Source: Variovorax sp. SG517 (GTDB taxonomy: Bacteria > Pseudomonadota > Gammaproteobacteria > Burkholderiales > Burkholderiaceae_C). From it: 64,000 bases of DNA. Numbering within the stretch: position 1 is the first letter of the stretch; every line of letters starts with the position of its first letter. The notes below the pieces were generated by a model. The model ran no database searches, was not told the origin of the DNA, and saw only the letters and a program-made list of their open reading frames with translations. This document shows, in pieces, positions 52,987 to 62,694 of this stretch. Made by a program: the position numbers and the translations under genes. The stretch lies in NCBI RefSeq assembly GCF_013376045.1, contig NZ_JABMJG010000002.1, forward strand, positions 186,001-250,000, in the 5' to 3' direction.

Positions 52987-53712
52987 ATGGACACTGCCAA
53001 GCGCGTGCTGATCGTCGAGGACGACGCCCACATTGCCGAACTTCTGCGCATGCATCTGCGCGACGAGGGCTACGCCATCGAGCATGCCGCCGACGGCCAC
53101 GCCGGCCTTCGCGAGCTGGAGCGGGGCAACTGGGACGCGCTAGTGCTCGACCTCATGCTGCCCGGCATTGACGGCCTCGAAATCTGCCGCCGCGCCCGCG
53201 CCATGGCGCGCTACACGCCGATCATCATCATCAGCGCCCGTTCCAGCGAGGTGCACCGCATCCTCGGCCTTGAACTGGGCGCCGACGACTACCTGGCCAA
53301 GCCCTTCTCGGTGCTGGAGCTAGTGGCGCGCGTGAAGGCGCTGCTGCGGCGTACCGACGCGATGGCGCGCAACGCACGCATGGACTCCGGCAGCCTCACG
53401 CTGGGCAACCTCGACATCGAACCGCTGGCGCGCGAGGTGCGCGTTGACGGCAAGCCGGTCGAGCTCACGCCGCGCGAGTTCGACCTGCTGTACTTCTTCG
53501 CGCGCAACCCCGGCAAGGTGTTCTCTCGGCTCGACCTGCTCAACCAGGTCTGGGGCTATCAGCACGACGGCTACGAGCACACCGTCAACACGCACATCAA
53601 CCGGCTGCGCACCAAGGTGGAGGCCGATCCGGCGGAGCCGAAGCGCATCCTCACGGTGTGGGGGCGCGGCTACAAGCTGTCGGCCGGCGGCAGCGGGGAG
53701 GACATGGCGTGA
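52987..53712 (+). CDS. OmpR/PhoB-type response regulator
   Basis: The 241-residue protein has a receiver domain (E-D-D at 11-13, phospho-acceptor Asp55 in V-L-D-L-M-L-P-G, Lys in L-A-K-P-F-S) and a winged-helix domain (P-V-E-L-T-P-R-E-F-D-L-L and R-I-L-T-V-W-G-R-G-Y-K-L). It is divergent from the cytochrome b gene with 99 bases between, and its stop overlaps the kinase ATG by one base. It may control the redox-repair genes next door, as HprR does for msrPQ in E. coli. Confidence 0.95.
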   Translation: MDTAKRVLIVEDDAHIAELLRMHLRDEGYAIEHAADGHAGLRELERGNWDALVLDLMLPGIDGLEICRRARAMARYTPIIIISARSSEVHRILGLELGADDYLAKPFSVLELVARVKALLRRTDAMARNARMDSGSLTLGNLDIEPLAREVRVDGKPVELTPREFDLLYFFARNPGKVFSRLDLLNQVWGYQHDGYEHTVNTHINRLRTKVEADPAEPKRILTVWGRGYKLSAGGSGEDMA

Positions 53713-55199
53713 TGGCCTGGGCCACGCTGTCGCGGCGGCTCTCCGCCGTGTTCGCGGTGCTGCTGCTGGTGTGCAGTGGCGCCTCGGTGTGGCTGCAGAT
53801 GCGGTCCAGCGGCGTCCATGAGCAGGAGGTCATCCAGCGGCTGTCGCTCGGGCTCGCGGCGCATATCGCGGAGAACTCCGAGCTCATGAAGTCCGGCGGG
53901 CTCAACCAGGCGGGGGTGAAGGACCTGTTCGACAAGCTGATGGCCGTCAACCCGAGCGTGGAGGTCTACCTGCTGGCGCTGGACGGCAGCATCAAGGCGC
54001 AGGCCGCGCCGCCCGGGCAGCTGAGGCGCAACCGGGTCGAGCTGGAGCCGGTGCGCAAGCTGCTCTCGGGCGCACCGCTGCCGATTGCGGGCGACGATCC
54101 GCGCAGTCTCACCGCGTCCAAGGTGTTCAGCGCCGCGCCGCTGCGCATGGACGGGCGAGAGGTTGGCTATGTCTACGTGGTGCTGCAGGGCCAGGACCAT
54201 GACGCGCTGGTCGCCAGCGGGGCGACCGACACCGTGTTGCGCGCCACGCTGTGGTCGATGGGACTGGTGGCGCTGCTCGGGCTGCTGGCGGGCCTTGCGG
54301 CGTTCCGCCTCATCACCCGGCCGCTGCGCGAGCTGACCGCGGCGGTGAAAAGATTCGAGACCGAGGGCATCGACTCGCTCGAGGGCGAGGCGCCCACGCT
54401 GGAGCGGCTTTCGCGCGGCAACGACGAGATCGCCCAGCTGGGCCAAGCCTTCGCGCAGATGACGCGGCGCATCGCCGAGCAGTGGCGCGAACTCACGCTT
54501 CAGGACCAGCAGCGCCGCGAACTCTTCGCCAACATCTCGCACGACCTGCGCACGCCGCTCACCTCGCTGCACGGCTACCTGGAAACGCTGCTGCTGAAGG
54601 CCGGCACCCTCAGCGACGAGGAGCGGCGGCGCTACCTCGAGATCGCCCTGGGCCAGAGCCGCAAGGTGGGCCGGCTCGCGCAGGAGGTGTTCGAGCTGGC
54701 GCGGCTCGAATACGGCGTGGTCAAGCCCGAGAAAGAGAACTTCGCACTCGCCGACCTCGTGCAGGACGTGTTCCAGAAGTTCGAGCTGGCCGCGGAGGCG
54801 AGGCGCCAGCGACTGAAGCCCGACATCGCGCCGGGCCTGCCGGTGGTGTCGGCCGACCTCGGCATGATCGAGCGCGTGCTGACCAATCTGCTGGACAACG
54901 CCATCCGCCACACGCCCGAGGGCGGCGAGATCGTGGTGCAACTGCGCGCCGAGAACGGCGGGGTGGCCGTGCAGGTGAGCGACACCGGCCCCGGCATTCC
55001 AGGCGAACTGCAGAAAGCGCTGTTCATGCGCCCGGTGTTCATGAGCGGCTCGCGCACCGACAGCGCGAGCAGCGGCGGGCTGGGGCTCGTGATCGTCAAG
55101 CGCATTCTGCAGCTGCACGACAGCGACATCAGGCTGGTGCAGCAGGCGGACAGGGGCGCGGTGTTCCGCTTCCAGCTGGGCGGGGCGGCGGCGGGCTGA
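53712..55199 (+). CDS. Sensor histidine kinase
   Basis: The 495-residue kinase has two spans (about residues 10-28 and 175-197) around a periplasmic sensor of about 150 residues, a HAMP domain, a dimerisation domain with phospho-acceptor His277 in [10 protein letters not shown], and an ATPase domain ([27 protein letters not shown]). Its start overlaps the regulator stop (TGATG). The periplasmic part has no Cys pair to suggest thiol sensing; the signal is unknown. Confidence 0.95.
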   Translation: MAWATLSRRLSAVFAVLLLVCSGASVWLQMRSSGVHEQEVIQRLSLGLAAHIAENSELMKSGGLNQAGVKDLFDKLMAVNPSVEVYLLALDGSIKAQAAPPGQLRRNRVELEPVRKLLSGAPLPIAGDDPRSLTASKVFSAAPLRMDGREVGYVYVVLQGQDHDALVASGATDTVLRATLWSMGLVALLGLLAGLAAFRLITRPLRELTAAVKRFETEGIDSLEGEAPTLERLSRGNDEIAQLGQAFAQMTRRIAEQWRELTLQDQQRRELFANISHDLRTPLTSLHGYLETLLLKAGTLSDEERRRYLEIALGQSRKVGRLAQEVFELARLEYGVVKPEKENFALADLVQDVFQKFELAAEARRQRLKPDIAPGLPVVSADLGMIERVLTNLLDNAIRHTPEGGEIVVQLRAENGGVAVQVSDTGPGIPGELQKALFMRPVFMSGSRTDSASSGGLGLVIVKRILQLHDSDIRLVQQADRGAVFRFQLGGAAAG

Positions 55200-55284
55200 G
55201 GGCTCTTCCCGGGGCTGGGCGCCCAAGGCGGTCGATGCTAAAAAAGCGGCGCGACCGACCCTCAGTACAAGGAGACAGCCCGCC

Positions 55285-56217
55285 ATGCCAGCCTTCGACA
55301 CCGTCCTCATCGACAAGGACCCGCAGCACCCGCGCATCGCACGCCTGGTGCTCAACCGGCCCGACAAGCTCAACGCCATCGGCGAGACCACCCCCGCCGA
55401 GATACGCCGCGCGGTCGAATGGGCCGAGGCCGACGACGAGGTGCACGTGATCGTGGTCGAAGGCGCGGGCCGTGCCTTCTGCGCCGGCTACGACCTCGGC
55501 GACTACGCCGAAGGCCATGGCCGCCAGGGCGACGAAGAGCAGGGCGACCATCCCTGCCGCCAGGAGAAGACCCCCTGGGACCCGATGCTCGACTACGCAG
55601 CCATGAAGCGCAACACCGACGACTTCATGGCCCTGTGGCGCAGCCGCAAGCCGACCATCGCCAAGGTGCACGGCTATGCGGTGGCCGGCGGCAGCGACAT
55701 CGCGCTGTGCTGCGACCTGCTGACCATGGCCGACGATGCCCGCATCGGCTACATGCCCACGCGCGTGTGGGGCTGCCCGACCACCGCGATGTGGACCTAC
55801 CGCCTCGGCGCCATGCGCGCCAAGCAGCTCATGTTCACCGGCGACACCATTCCCGGCACGCAGGCAGCCGAATGGGGCCTCGCGAATTTCTCGGTGCCGG
55901 CCGACCAGCTCGACGAGGCCACGACGAAGCTCGCGCTGCGCATCGCCGGCGTGCCGAGCTCGCATCTCATGATGCACAAGCTGGTCGTCAACCAGGTCTG
56001 GCATTCGATGGGGCTGGAGCAGAGCCAGATGTTCGCCACCGTGTTCGACGGCATCACGCGCCACAACCCGGAAGGCATGTGGTTCAGGCGGCAGGCCGAG
56101 GCGGAGGGTTTCAAGAGCGCGGTGCAGTGGCGCGACAGCGGCCGGCCGATTCCGGAAGGCGACGAGGCGAGGGCGCGCATCGCCGAGCTTGAAGCGAAGC
56201 TGGCTGCGCGCGGTTGA
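55285..56217 (+). CDS. Enoyl-CoA hydratase/isomerase (crotonase) family protein
   Basis: The 310-residue protein follows AAGGAG. The crotonase fold shows [15 protein letters not shown] (oxyanion loop) and [18 protein letters not shown] (second oxyanion site), and W-G-L-A-N-F-S-V-P. An insert of about 35 residues after the first motif (residues 78-108) is longer than in plain enoyl-CoA hydratases and is common in a large unassigned actinobacterial/proteobacterial subgroup. The substrate is unknown. Confidence 0.9.
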   Translation: MPAFDTVLIDKDPQHPRIARLVLNRPDKLNAIGETTPAEIRRAVEWAEADDEVHVIVVEGAGRAFCAGYDLGDYAEGHGRQGDEEQGDHPCRQEKTPWDPMLDYAAMKRNTDDFMALWRSRKPTIAKVHGYAVAGGSDIALCCDLLTMADDARIGYMPTRVWGCPTTAMWTYRLGAMRAKQLMFTGDTIPGTQAAEWGLANFSVPADQLDEATTKLALRIAGVPSSHLMMHKLVVNQVWHSMGLEQSQMFATVFDGITRHNPEGMWFRRQAEAEGFKSAVQWRDSGRPIPEGDEARARIAELEAKLAARG

Positions 56218-56235
56218 GCACCGCGGCCGCGGCGC

Positions 56236-57144
56236 TCAGCCCTCGCGGCGCGTGACGAGCACCGTGGCTTCCAGGCCCTCGTAGGCCTCGGGGTCGCCGA
56301 ACCAGCTGCCCGAAATGGGCGCTGCCAGCGAAGGGTCGCGCGCCACGCCCACGCGGATCAGCTGGCCGCTGCCCATCAGGTTGTTGGTGGGGTCGAAGGC
56401 GAGCCAGCCCACGCCCGGCAGGTAGGCCTGCAGCCAGGCGTGCGTGGTGCCGGCGCCGGTCATCGAACCCGGCTCGCCCTGGGCCTGCGCGGCGGCGTCG
56501 AGCGCCGCGTCATAGAGATAGCCCGAGACGAAGCGCGTCGCGATGCCCAGGCGGCGCGTGGCTTCCATCATCAGCAGCGCGTAGTCGCGGCAGCTGCCGC
56601 TGCCCAGCGCAAGCGTTTCGAGCGGCGTCTGCGTGCCTTCCTCGTCGCGGGCCTTGTACTCGAAGCTCTGGCCGATGTGCGCGTTCATGCGGGTGAGCAC
56701 CTCGCGCGTGCTGTTGGGCTTGTCGGTCTGCAGGAACTGGTGGGCCCAGCGGATCAGCGTGCCCTGCTCGTCGTCGTTGTGGTGCGGGCGCAGGTAGTGT
56801 TCCAGGTCGAGGCGTTCCTGCACCGAGTAGGCGAAGGGCAGGAACTCGGCGGACGGGTCGAGCGTGAACAGGTCGCGCTGCGAGGGCGGCACGTGCTCGA
56901 TGGTGAAGGAGCACACGATGCGCAGCTCGGTGGCTTCGCCCAGCGGCTGCACCAGCGCGACGGAGTTGGAATAAGGATCCTGGATGAGCCGCGTGTTCGC
57001 CTCCGGGCTCACCTGCAGGTCGGTGGCGAGCACGCGCAGGTCGTGGCTGTCGCGCGGGCGGAACATCACCCGGTGCAGCCCGAAGCTGACCGGCTTGCTG
57101 TAGCGGTAGACGGTGGTGTGCCTGATGTCGTACTGGATGGCCAT
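56236..57144 (-). CDS. Transglutaminase-like family protein with bacterial N-terminal domain
   Basis: The ATG at 57144 gives 302 residues (MAIQYDIRHTTVYRYSKPV); upstream in-frame ATGs add low-homology sequence. Residues 1-100 match the bacterial transglutaminase-like N-terminal domain. The catalytic Cys lies in G-S-G-S-C-R-D-Y-A-L-L, the His in T-T-H-A-W-L-Q-A-Y and the Asp in L-A-F-D-P-T-N-N. There is no signal peptide. Members are usually proteases or transglutaminases of unknown substrate. Convergent with the crotonase gene. Confidence 0.9.
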   Translation of the reverse strand: MAIQYDIRHTTVYRYSKPVSFGLHRVMFRPRDSHDLRVLATDLQVSPEANTRLIQDPYSNSVALVQPLGEATELRIVCSFTIEHVPPSQRDLFTLDPSAEFLPFAYSVQERLDLEHYLRPHHNDDEQGTLIRWAHQFLQTDKPNSTREVLTRMNAHIGQSFEYKARDEEGTQTPLETLALGSGSCRDYALLMMEATRRLGIATRFVSGYLYDAALDAAAQAQGEPGSMTGAGTTHAWLQAYLPGVGWLAFDPTNNLMGSGQLIRVGVARDPSLAAPISGSWFGDPEAYEGLEATVLVTRREG

Positions 57145-57268
57145 GCGCCGCATTCTCGTGCCTTCGCGCGGCAAAAAGAAAGGCGGAGAAAAGGTGGGGC
57201 GGCGCGTGCGCATGCCGCAGAATCGGCGCCCGCCCGGACCCTTCGTCATCAGGAGATCCTCACCCGCC

Positions 57269-57604
57269 ATGTACTCAGCGACCTTCATCTTTGCCCCCGG
57301 GCAGTTCGACGACGAGTTCCACCGCCTCGACCAGACCATCGCCGCCGCCGCGAAATCGCTGCCCGGCTACCTGGGCGAGGAAACATGGGAAAACCCCGGC
57401 AACGGCCTGGTGTCGAACGTCTACTACTGGGACTCGCTCGACAGCCTGCAGGCGCTGATCCGGCACCCCGTGCACCAGCAGGCCAAGGCAGCGCAGTCGA
57501 ACTGGCTCGACGGCTACAGGGTGGTGATTTCCGAAGTGCTGCGCACCTACGGCGACAGCCGCATCGACCACATGCTGGCGCCTTCCGGGCAGGGCGCCGG
57601 GTAG
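57269..57604 (+). CDS. Antibiotic-biosynthesis-monooxygenase (ABM) domain-like small protein
   Basis: The 111-residue protein from MYSATFIFAPG follows an AGGAG site. It has the dimeric alpha-beta barrel pattern: a first strand, a long helix (F-D-D-E-F-H-R-L-D-Q-T-I-A-A-A-A), then G-Y-L-G-E-E-T-W, V-Y-Y-W-D-S-L-D-S-L and H-P-V-H-Q-Q-A-K. This fits ABM-type proteins, including heme- or quinone-modifying enzymes. It lies 7 bases upstream of a TauE/SafE transporter gene, so the two may form a unit. Confidence 0.8.
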   Translation: MYSATFIFAPGQFDDEFHRLDQTIAAAAKSLPGYLGEETWENPGNGLVSNVYYWDSLDSLQALIRHPVHQQAKAAQSNWLDGYRVVISEVLRTYGDSRIDHMLAPSGQGAG

Positions 57605-57611
57605 GCAACCG

Positions 57612-58415
57612 ATGCCCGAAGCCCTCAGCCTCGTCCAGGTGCTCGGCGGGCTGGCTATCGGCGTCTTCTCGGGCGCCGTGGGCGGCCTGCTCGGCGTGAG
57701 CCCCGGCGGCGTACTGGTGCCCGCGCTGGCACTGATGCCCGGGCTGGGGCAGCATGAGGCGCAGGCCGTCTCGCTCGCGGCGCAACTGGTGCCGACCAGT
57801 CTCGCGGGCTTTCTGCGCTATCGGGTGTCGGGGCATGGTGCGTCGTGGCGCACGGTGGCCTGGATCTCGTTCGGCTTCCTGGCTGGAGCCTGGCTCGGCG
57901 CCCGAGGCGCCAGCCACGTGGCCGACGCGATGCTGCGCTGGATGTTCGTCGGCTATCTGCTGTTGCTGGCGACGCTCGTCGTGCTGAAGTCGCCCGCGAA
58001 GGCCGATGGCGGAGCAGGGCTGGTGCAGGAGCCCCGCCGTACGGCCGCGGCGCTGGCGTTTGTGGGTGTGGTGGCCGGGGCATCGTCGGGCCTGCTCGGT
58101 ATCGGCGGCGGGCTGGCCATCACCGCGCTGCTGACGGTGGCGCTTCGCTACTCGCAGCATCGCGCGCAGGCCGCGAGTCTCGCGGTGAATGCCTTGCCGC
58201 TCGCGCTGCCGGCGGTGTTCGTCTATGCGAGCGTGATCAACGGGCTGCCCTGGGTGTTGCTGGGGTGCGCGGTGCTGGGGCTGTGGATCGGCACCGCCGC
58301 GGGCGCGCGGCTCGCGACGCGGCTGGACGAGCGGGCGCTGCGCAAATACTTCTTCGTGCTGGTGATCTGCATGGCGCTGCTGATGGCCTGCCGCGCCTTG
58401 GGCGCCGCAGGCTGA
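57612..58415 (+). CDS. TauE/SafE family membrane transporter
   Basis: The 267-residue protein has eight spans and the two-fold internal repeat of the family; each half opens with a G-x-x-G-G-L-L-G motif (S-G-A-V-G-G-L-L-G-V-S-P-G-G near the start and S-S-G-L-L-G-I-G-G-G in the second half). Members export sulfite or move organic sulfur anions and other small acids. Sulfate and sulfonate genes lie 2.4 kb away, which makes a sulfur anion possible but not certain. Confidence 0.92.
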   Translation: MPEALSLVQVLGGLAIGVFSGAVGGLLGVSPGGVLVPALALMPGLGQHEAQAVSLAAQLVPTSLAGFLRYRVSGHGASWRTVAWISFGFLAGAWLGARGASHVADAMLRWMFVGYLLLLATLVVLKSPAKADGGAGLVQEPRRTAAALAFVGVVAGASSGLLGIGGGLAITALLTVALRYSQHRAQAASLAVNALPLALPAVFVYASVINGLPWVLLGCAVLGLWIGTAAGARLATRLDERALRKYFFVLVICMALLMACRALGAAG

Positions 58416-60248
58416 TCAGAGCCGCTGCGTGTCGAGTGCCTTGGCCAGCGTGGCCGGCAGGGGCAGCGGCTCGGCGTGCCATTGCGCGGCCAGCAACTCG
58501 GCGCACAGGGCCGCGAAGCTCAGGCCGCGCGAGCCCAGCGCGGTGCAGGCCCAGACGCCGGGCGCCTCGGCGCCGACAGGGCCGACCAGCGGGCGCCGGT
58601 CACCGGATGCGCATCGGATGCCGACCCAGGTGTGGCTATCTCCGTGCTCGAACACACCGGCCAGCGCCCTGGCGGCGTCTGGATGCAGGCGCGCGAGGCG
58701 CTCGCGGTTCTCGGCGCTGTCCGCCTCGGTGGGGGCCAGGTCGATGCTGTCGCGGTCGAAGGTGGCGCCGGCCAGCCACATCGGGGCTTCGCCGCGGTCG
58801 CCGGACACGTGGGCGACCAGATGGCCGTCGCCGTTGATGGGCGTGACGGGCAGGGGGACGTTCTCGGGCATCGGGCCCCAGGCGACTTGTCCGCGCACGG
58901 GCTGCAAAGGGAGCGCGGGCGCGAAGTGGCCCGATTCGAAGCCGGCGCAGACGACGACGCGATCTGCCTCGACAAGCAGTTCGCCGGCCGAATCGCGCAA
59001 CTGCCAACTGCCTTCGTCGCGCCGCTCCAGCCGTGCCACCCGGCAACCGCCACGGAATTCGATGCCCGGCCGACGCAGCCAGGCTGCGACCAGCCGCTGC
59101 GGCTTCACCCAGGCCGCGCGCGAATGCCAGATCGCGGGGGTGTCGGCCGGCAGGCCGGCTGCCGCCAGCTGATCGGCGCTGGCGGGCCACGATTCGTTCG
59201 GGCCTTGGTCGCTCCAGCCGGCGGGCACGCGGACATCGCCATCGGGTCGGCGCTCCAGCACGCCGGTGGCGCGCCAGTCGCGTCCTTCTTCCAGCAGCCG
59301 CGCGAGTTCGGTCCAGGTGGCACGGATGCCGGCGCGCGTGAGCCGGGAGAGCAGGGCGTCGTCCGGCGACACGTGCGGTGCCAGCATGCCCACCGGAAGC
59401 CCCGAGGCGCCGGAGGCGGGCCAGTCGGCCGCATCGAGCACCGTCACCTGCCAGCCGCGCCGGGCGAGGCTGGCGGCCACGGCGGCGCCCGCGAGGCCCG
59501 CGCCAACGATCGCGCAGCGGCCGGGTGTTTCGATGCGTTCGGGCGCGGGTTCGCGGCGGCGCACGGTCCAGGCGGGCGCAAAAGTGCCACGCAGGCAGTC
59601 GCGCTTCGGCGGCAGGCCCGGGCGTTTCTCGACGACGAAGCCCTGTTGGGCCAGCGCGTCGCGGATCGCCCGCGCGATGGTCCATGTGGCGATGCGCGTG
59701 CCCTGGCGCGCAAAGCGCGACGCGGCCTTGAGCGTGTCGGCCGACCACATGGCCGGGTTCTGCTGCGGGCTGAAGCCGTCGAGGAAGATGCTGTCGGCCT
59801 CGAAGCGCTGGGCGCGCAGCATGGGTTGCACGTCGCCCACGCACAGCGTGAGCAGCACCCGGCCCTCGTCGAAGGCCAGCCGGTGGAAGCCCGGAAGAAG
59901 GGCGTGCCACTGGGCGGCCAGTTCACGGGCAAGCGAAATCAGCTCGGGATAGGCCTCGGCGCCACGCAGGACGTCGCTGGCCGAGACAGGGTGCGCCTCG
60001 ATCGAGACGAAATGCAGCATGCGCGGCCGCGCCGGATCGGCGCGCCACGCCTGCCAGGTTGTCAGGAAATTGAGGCCGAGGCCGAATCCGGTTTCGAGAA
60101 TCCGCCATTGCGGCTGTCCGGCCCAGTCTTCGGGCAGGCCGCAGCCGCCCAGGAACACATGGCGGGATTGCGCCAGCGCCCCGGTTTCGGTGTGATAGAT
60201 GTCGTCGAAGCGCTCGCTCCGGGGAACGCCGTCGGCGCGCCAGGTCAC
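58416..60248 (-). CDS. mnmC: Bifunctional tRNA U34 modification enzyme MnmC
   Basis: The GTG at 60248 gives 610 residues (MTWRADGVPRSERFDDIYH); codons upstream belong to an interspersed repeat. The N-terminal methyltransferase half has W-R-I-L-E-T-G-F-G-L-G-L-N-F for SAM binding and D-G-F-S-P-Q-Q-N-P-A-M-W. The C-terminal half is an FAD oxidase (V-G-A-G-L-A-G-A-A-V-A). Together they convert cmnm5s2U34 to nm5 and then mnm5s2U in certain tRNAs. Length is slightly below the 660-670 of E. coli. It is independent of its neighbours. Confidence 0.93.
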   Translation of the reverse strand: MTWRADGVPRSERFDDIYHTETGALAQSRHVFLGGCGLPEDWAGQPQWRILETGFGLGLNFLTTWQAWRADPARPRMLHFVSIEAHPVSASDVLRGAEAYPELISLARELAAQWHALLPGFHRLAFDEGRVLLTLCVGDVQPMLRAQRFEADSIFLDGFSPQQNPAMWSADTLKAASRFARQGTRIATWTIARAIRDALAQQGFVVEKRPGLPPKRDCLRGTFAPAWTVRRREPAPERIETPGRCAIVGAGLAGAAVAASLARRGWQVTVLDAADWPASGASGLPVGMLAPHVSPDDALLSRLTRAGIRATWTELARLLEEGRDWRATGVLERRPDGDVRVPAGWSDQGPNESWPASADQLAAAGLPADTPAIWHSRAAWVKPQRLVAAWLRRPGIEFRGGCRVARLERRDEGSWQLRDSAGELLVEADRVVVCAGFESGHFAPALPLQPVRGQVAWGPMPENVPLPVTPINGDGHLVAHVSGDRGEAPMWLAGATFDRDSIDLAPTEADSAENRERLARLHPDAARALAGVFEHGDSHTWVGIRCASGDRRPLVGPVGAEAPGVWACTALGSRGLSFAALCAELLAAQWHAEPLPLPATLAKALDTQRL

Positions 60249-60254
60249 AGGCTC

Positions 60255-60349
60255 ACCCCCAGGCTTCGCGCACTTCGTGTCGCTTCGCCCACCCCCTTCG
60301 AGGGGGCAACACCTGCAGCCCGGCAAAGCCGGTTCTGCGGTGTTCCCCG
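60255..60349 (+). repeat. Interspersed repeat, copy A (about 95 bp)
   Basis: The copy begins CCCCCAGGCTTCGCGCACTT, continues CGTGTCGCTTCGCCC, and has two stems: CCCCCT...AGGGGG and GCCCGGCAAAGCCGG. It stands between yggX and mnmC and matches copy C at 32806-32899 in full length. Confidence 0.85.
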
Positions 60350-60383
60350 AAGAAGAGTCTGGAGGCAATCGCGCCAGCGAGGG

Positions 60384-60659
60384 TCAGGGAGCCGAAGGAG
60401 GAACGTAGCCTTGCGCCACGTCGGCGCCTTCGCCGAAGAAGTGCTTTTCCATCTGCCGCGCCAGGTACTGGCGGGCGCGCAGATCGGCCAGGTTCAGCCG
60501 GTTTTCATTGACGAGCATGGTCTGCTGCTTGAGCCAGGCGGCCCAGGCTTCCTTGCTGACGTTTTCCCACAGGCGCTTGCCCAGATCGCCGGGATAGGGC
60601 GGGAAGTCGAGACCTTCGGCCTCTTTGCCGAGCTTGATGCACTGGACCATGCGTGCCAT
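60384..60659 (-). CDS. yggX: Fe(2+)-trafficking / oxidative damage protection protein YggX
   Basis: The 91-residue protein has the full family pattern: [14 protein letters not shown] with the conserved Cys, [20 protein letters not shown], and N-E-N-R-L-N-L-A-D near the middle. It protects iron-sulfur clusters against oxidants. It stands alone, with a repeat copy on its downstream side. Confidence 0.95.
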   Translation of the reverse strand: MARMVQCIKLGKEAEGLDFPPYPGDLGKRLWENVSKEAWAAWLKQQTMLVNENRLNLADLRARQYLARQMEKHFFGEGADVAQGYVPPSAP

Positions 60660-60738
60660 TTCGATTGCCTTTTTTGTACGGGAAAGTGGGGAGACGGGGA
60701 AAAGCGGGGGGATGGCGCTTAGTTGATTTGGCTATTTA

Positions 60739-60770
60739 GAACTGAAAACTTGGTCGTTCCAGTTTCTATA
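60739..60770 (+). promoter_or_regulatory. Upstream region of sulfate-binding protein gene
   Basis: AACTG (60740-60744) and CAGTT (60760-60764) form an inverted repeat in an AT-rich stretch with TTGGTC and TATATG as weak -35/-10 boxes. The TTGGTC/TTGGTT element also occurs upstream of cysI. A LysR-type sulfur regulator (CysB-like) is a plausible binder; this is inference. Confidence 0.4.
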
Positions 60771-60824
60771 TGTCGTATTGAGAATACGCAGCTTCATCGA
60801 TATGCCTTTTCAGAGCAAAACACC

Positions 60825-61856
60825 ATGAGCCTTCGCCGCGACTTTATCAAGCTTTCCCTAGGTGCTGGCGTGGCCGGTGCCATGGCCCTTTCGGCATTGC
60901 CGGCGTTGGCCCAGGGTCCCGTGACGCTGCTGAACGTCTCCTACGACCCGACGCGCGAGCTCTACGTCGACTACAACCAGGCCTTCGCCAAGTACTGGAA
61001 GGCCAAGACCGGGCAGGACGTGACGATCAAGCAGTCGCACGGCGGCTCGGGCAAGCAGGCCCGCTCGATCATCGACGGCATCGACGCCGACGTGGCCACC
61101 CTAGCGCTGGGCGGCGACGTCGACGCGCTCGTCTCGCACGGCGGCCTGGTCAAGGCCGACTGGCAGAAGCGCCTGCCGCACAACTCCGCGCCCTACACCT
61201 CGACCATCGTGTTCCTGGTGAAGAAGGGCAACCCCAAGGGCCTGAAGGACTGGGACGACCTCATCAAGCCTGGCGTGCAGGTGATCACGCCCAACCCCAA
61301 GACCTCGGGCGGCGCCCGCTGGAACTACCTGGCCGCGTGGGAGTTCGCCAAGCGCAAGTACGGCGGCGACGCGAAGGCCAAGGAATACATCGGCAACCTG
61401 TTCAAGAACGTGCCCGTGCTCGACACCGGTGCGCGCGGCGCGACCATCACCTTCGTGCAGCGCGGCGTCGGCGACGTGCTGCTGGCCTGGGAGAACGAGG
61501 CCTTCCTGGCGCTGAAGGAATTCGGCCCCGAGAAGTTCGAGATCGTGGTGCCTTCCATCTCCATCCTGGCCGAGCCCAGCGTGGCGGTGGTCGACAAGGT
61601 CGTCGACAAGAAGGGCACGCGCGCCGTGGCCGAGGAGTACCTGAAGTACCTGTACTCCGACGAAGGCCAGGACATCGCCGGCCGCAACTTCTACCGCCCG
61701 ACCTCCGAGAAGGCCAAGGCCAAGTACGACAAGCAGTTCCCCAAGCTCACGCTGGTGACCATCGACCAGGCCTTCGGCGGCTGGGCGAAGGCCGACAAGG
61801 AGCACTTTGCCGACGGCGGCTCCTTCGACCAGATCTACGCTCCAAAGCAGAAGTAA
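60825..61856 (+). CDS. Sulfate ABC transporter substrate-binding protein
   Basis: The 343-residue protein from [13 protein letters not shown] has a Tat-like R-R-D-F-I-K followed by a hydrophobic segment with cleavage near ALA-Q (residue 28). The mature protein matches sulfate-binding proteins (Sbp/CysP): [12 protein letters not shown] near the start, [11 protein letters not shown] and G-L-x-A-D-V-type L-A-L-G-G-D-V-D. It delivers sulfate in the periplasm to a CysTWA importer, whose genes are not in this window. Repeat copy B follows its stop directly. Confidence 0.94.
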   Translation: MSLRRDFIKLSLGAGVAGAMALSALPALAQGPVTLLNVSYDPTRELYVDYNQAFAKYWKAKTGQDVTIKQSHGGSGKQARSIIDGIDADVATLALGGDVDALVSHGGLVKADWQKRLPHNSAPYTSTIVFLVKKGNPKGLKDWDDLIKPGVQVITPNPKTSGGARWNYLAAWEFAKRKYGGDAKAKEYIGNLFKNVPVLDTGARGATITFVQRGVGDVLLAWENEAFLALKEFGPEKFEIVVPSISILAEPSVAVVDKVVDKKGTRAVAEEYLKYLYSDEGQDIAGRNFYRPTSEKAKAKYDKQFPKLTLVTIDQAFGGWAKADKEHFADGGSFDQIYAPKQK

Positions 61857-61911
61857 CCCCCCAGGCTGCGCGCACTTCGTGTCGCTTCGCCCACCCCCCT
61901 GCTGGGGGCGG
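61857..61911 (+). repeat. Interspersed repeat, copy B (about 55 bp, partial)
   Basis: The copy begins CCCCCAGGCTGCGCGCACTT, continues CGTGTCGCTTCGCCCA, and ends after the CCCCCCT...GGGGG stem; the second stem of copies A and C is replaced by unrelated GC-rich palindromic sequence. It follows the stop of the sulfate-binding protein gene by one base. Confidence 0.8.
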
Positions 61912-61985
61912 GCCGGCCGCTTCGGGCGGCCGTGCGCGGCGGCCCCTGCGAATTCGCGCTCTTTTTCATCGAACTAAGGTTTTCC

Positions 61986-62570
61986 GTGTCCGTTCTCCTG
62001 ATTGCCGGCAGCCCTACGGCCCCGTCCCGCTCCACCGCCTTGCTCGACGCGGTGGGCGAGCGGCTGGCCCAGCGCCATGCGCGGATCGAGCGGCTCGCCG
62101 TTCGCGAACTGCCGGCGCAGGCGCTGCTTCTGGCCGAGTGGAACCACCCGGCCATCGAACGGGCGATCGCGCAGGTGGCGGCTGCCCGCGTGATCGTGGT
62201 GGCCACGCCGGTCTACAAGGCGGCCTACAGCGGCCTGCTCAAGGTCTTCCTCGATCTGCTCTCGCAGAACGCGCTCAAGGGCAAGACGGTGCTGCCGCTG
62301 GCCACCGGCGGCAGCCCGCACCACATGCTCGCGCTCGACTACGCGCTGCGGCCCGTGCTGCAGTCGCTGTCGGCGCGCCACATCCTGCCGGGCGTGTACG
62401 CCAGCGAATCGCAGATCGCGCTGACGCCCGAGAACGCCTACCAGGTGCACGCCGACCTGGCCGAGCGACTCAACGAGGCCGTCGAAGTGCTGGCCACCGA
62501 AGGCCTGAAGCTGCCGGCGACCCACGGCTTCGAGCCCGTGCCGTTTTCCCGCGTGCGATGTAGCGTCTGA
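61986..62570 (+). CDS. ssuE: NADPH-dependent FMN reductase, SsuE type
   Basis: The chosen GTG at 61986, behind CTAAGG, gives 194 residues (MSVLLIAGSPTAPSRS). The flavodoxin-like fold shows G-S-P-T-A-P-S-R-S-T-A-L-L for phosphate binding and V-V-A-T-P-V-Y-K-A-A-Y-S-G-L-L-K, the SsuE signature. It supplies reduced FMN to the SsuD monooxygenase that frees sulfite from alkanesulfonates. Sulfonate-binding protein genes follow, and SsuD is expected beyond the window. Confidence 0.93.
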   Translation: MSVLLIAGSPTAPSRSTALLDAVGERLAQRHARIERLAVRELPAQALLLAEWNHPAIERAIAQVAAARVIVVATPVYKAAYSGLLKVFLDLLSQNALKGKTVLPLATGGSPHHMLALDYALRPVLQSLSARHILPGVYASESQIALTPENAYQVHADLAERLNEAVEVLATEGLKLPATHGFEPVPFSRVRCSV

Positions 62571-62694
62571 CGAGCGGGCTCGCCTTCGAGCCCGGCTCCC
62601 CGCCAGACCCATCACCGTCCCTTTTTTTGAAGCCGCATGTTTGCGGGGAGGGGACAGCTTTGCCTGAAGTTTTTGCAGACCAAGGAATCCACGC

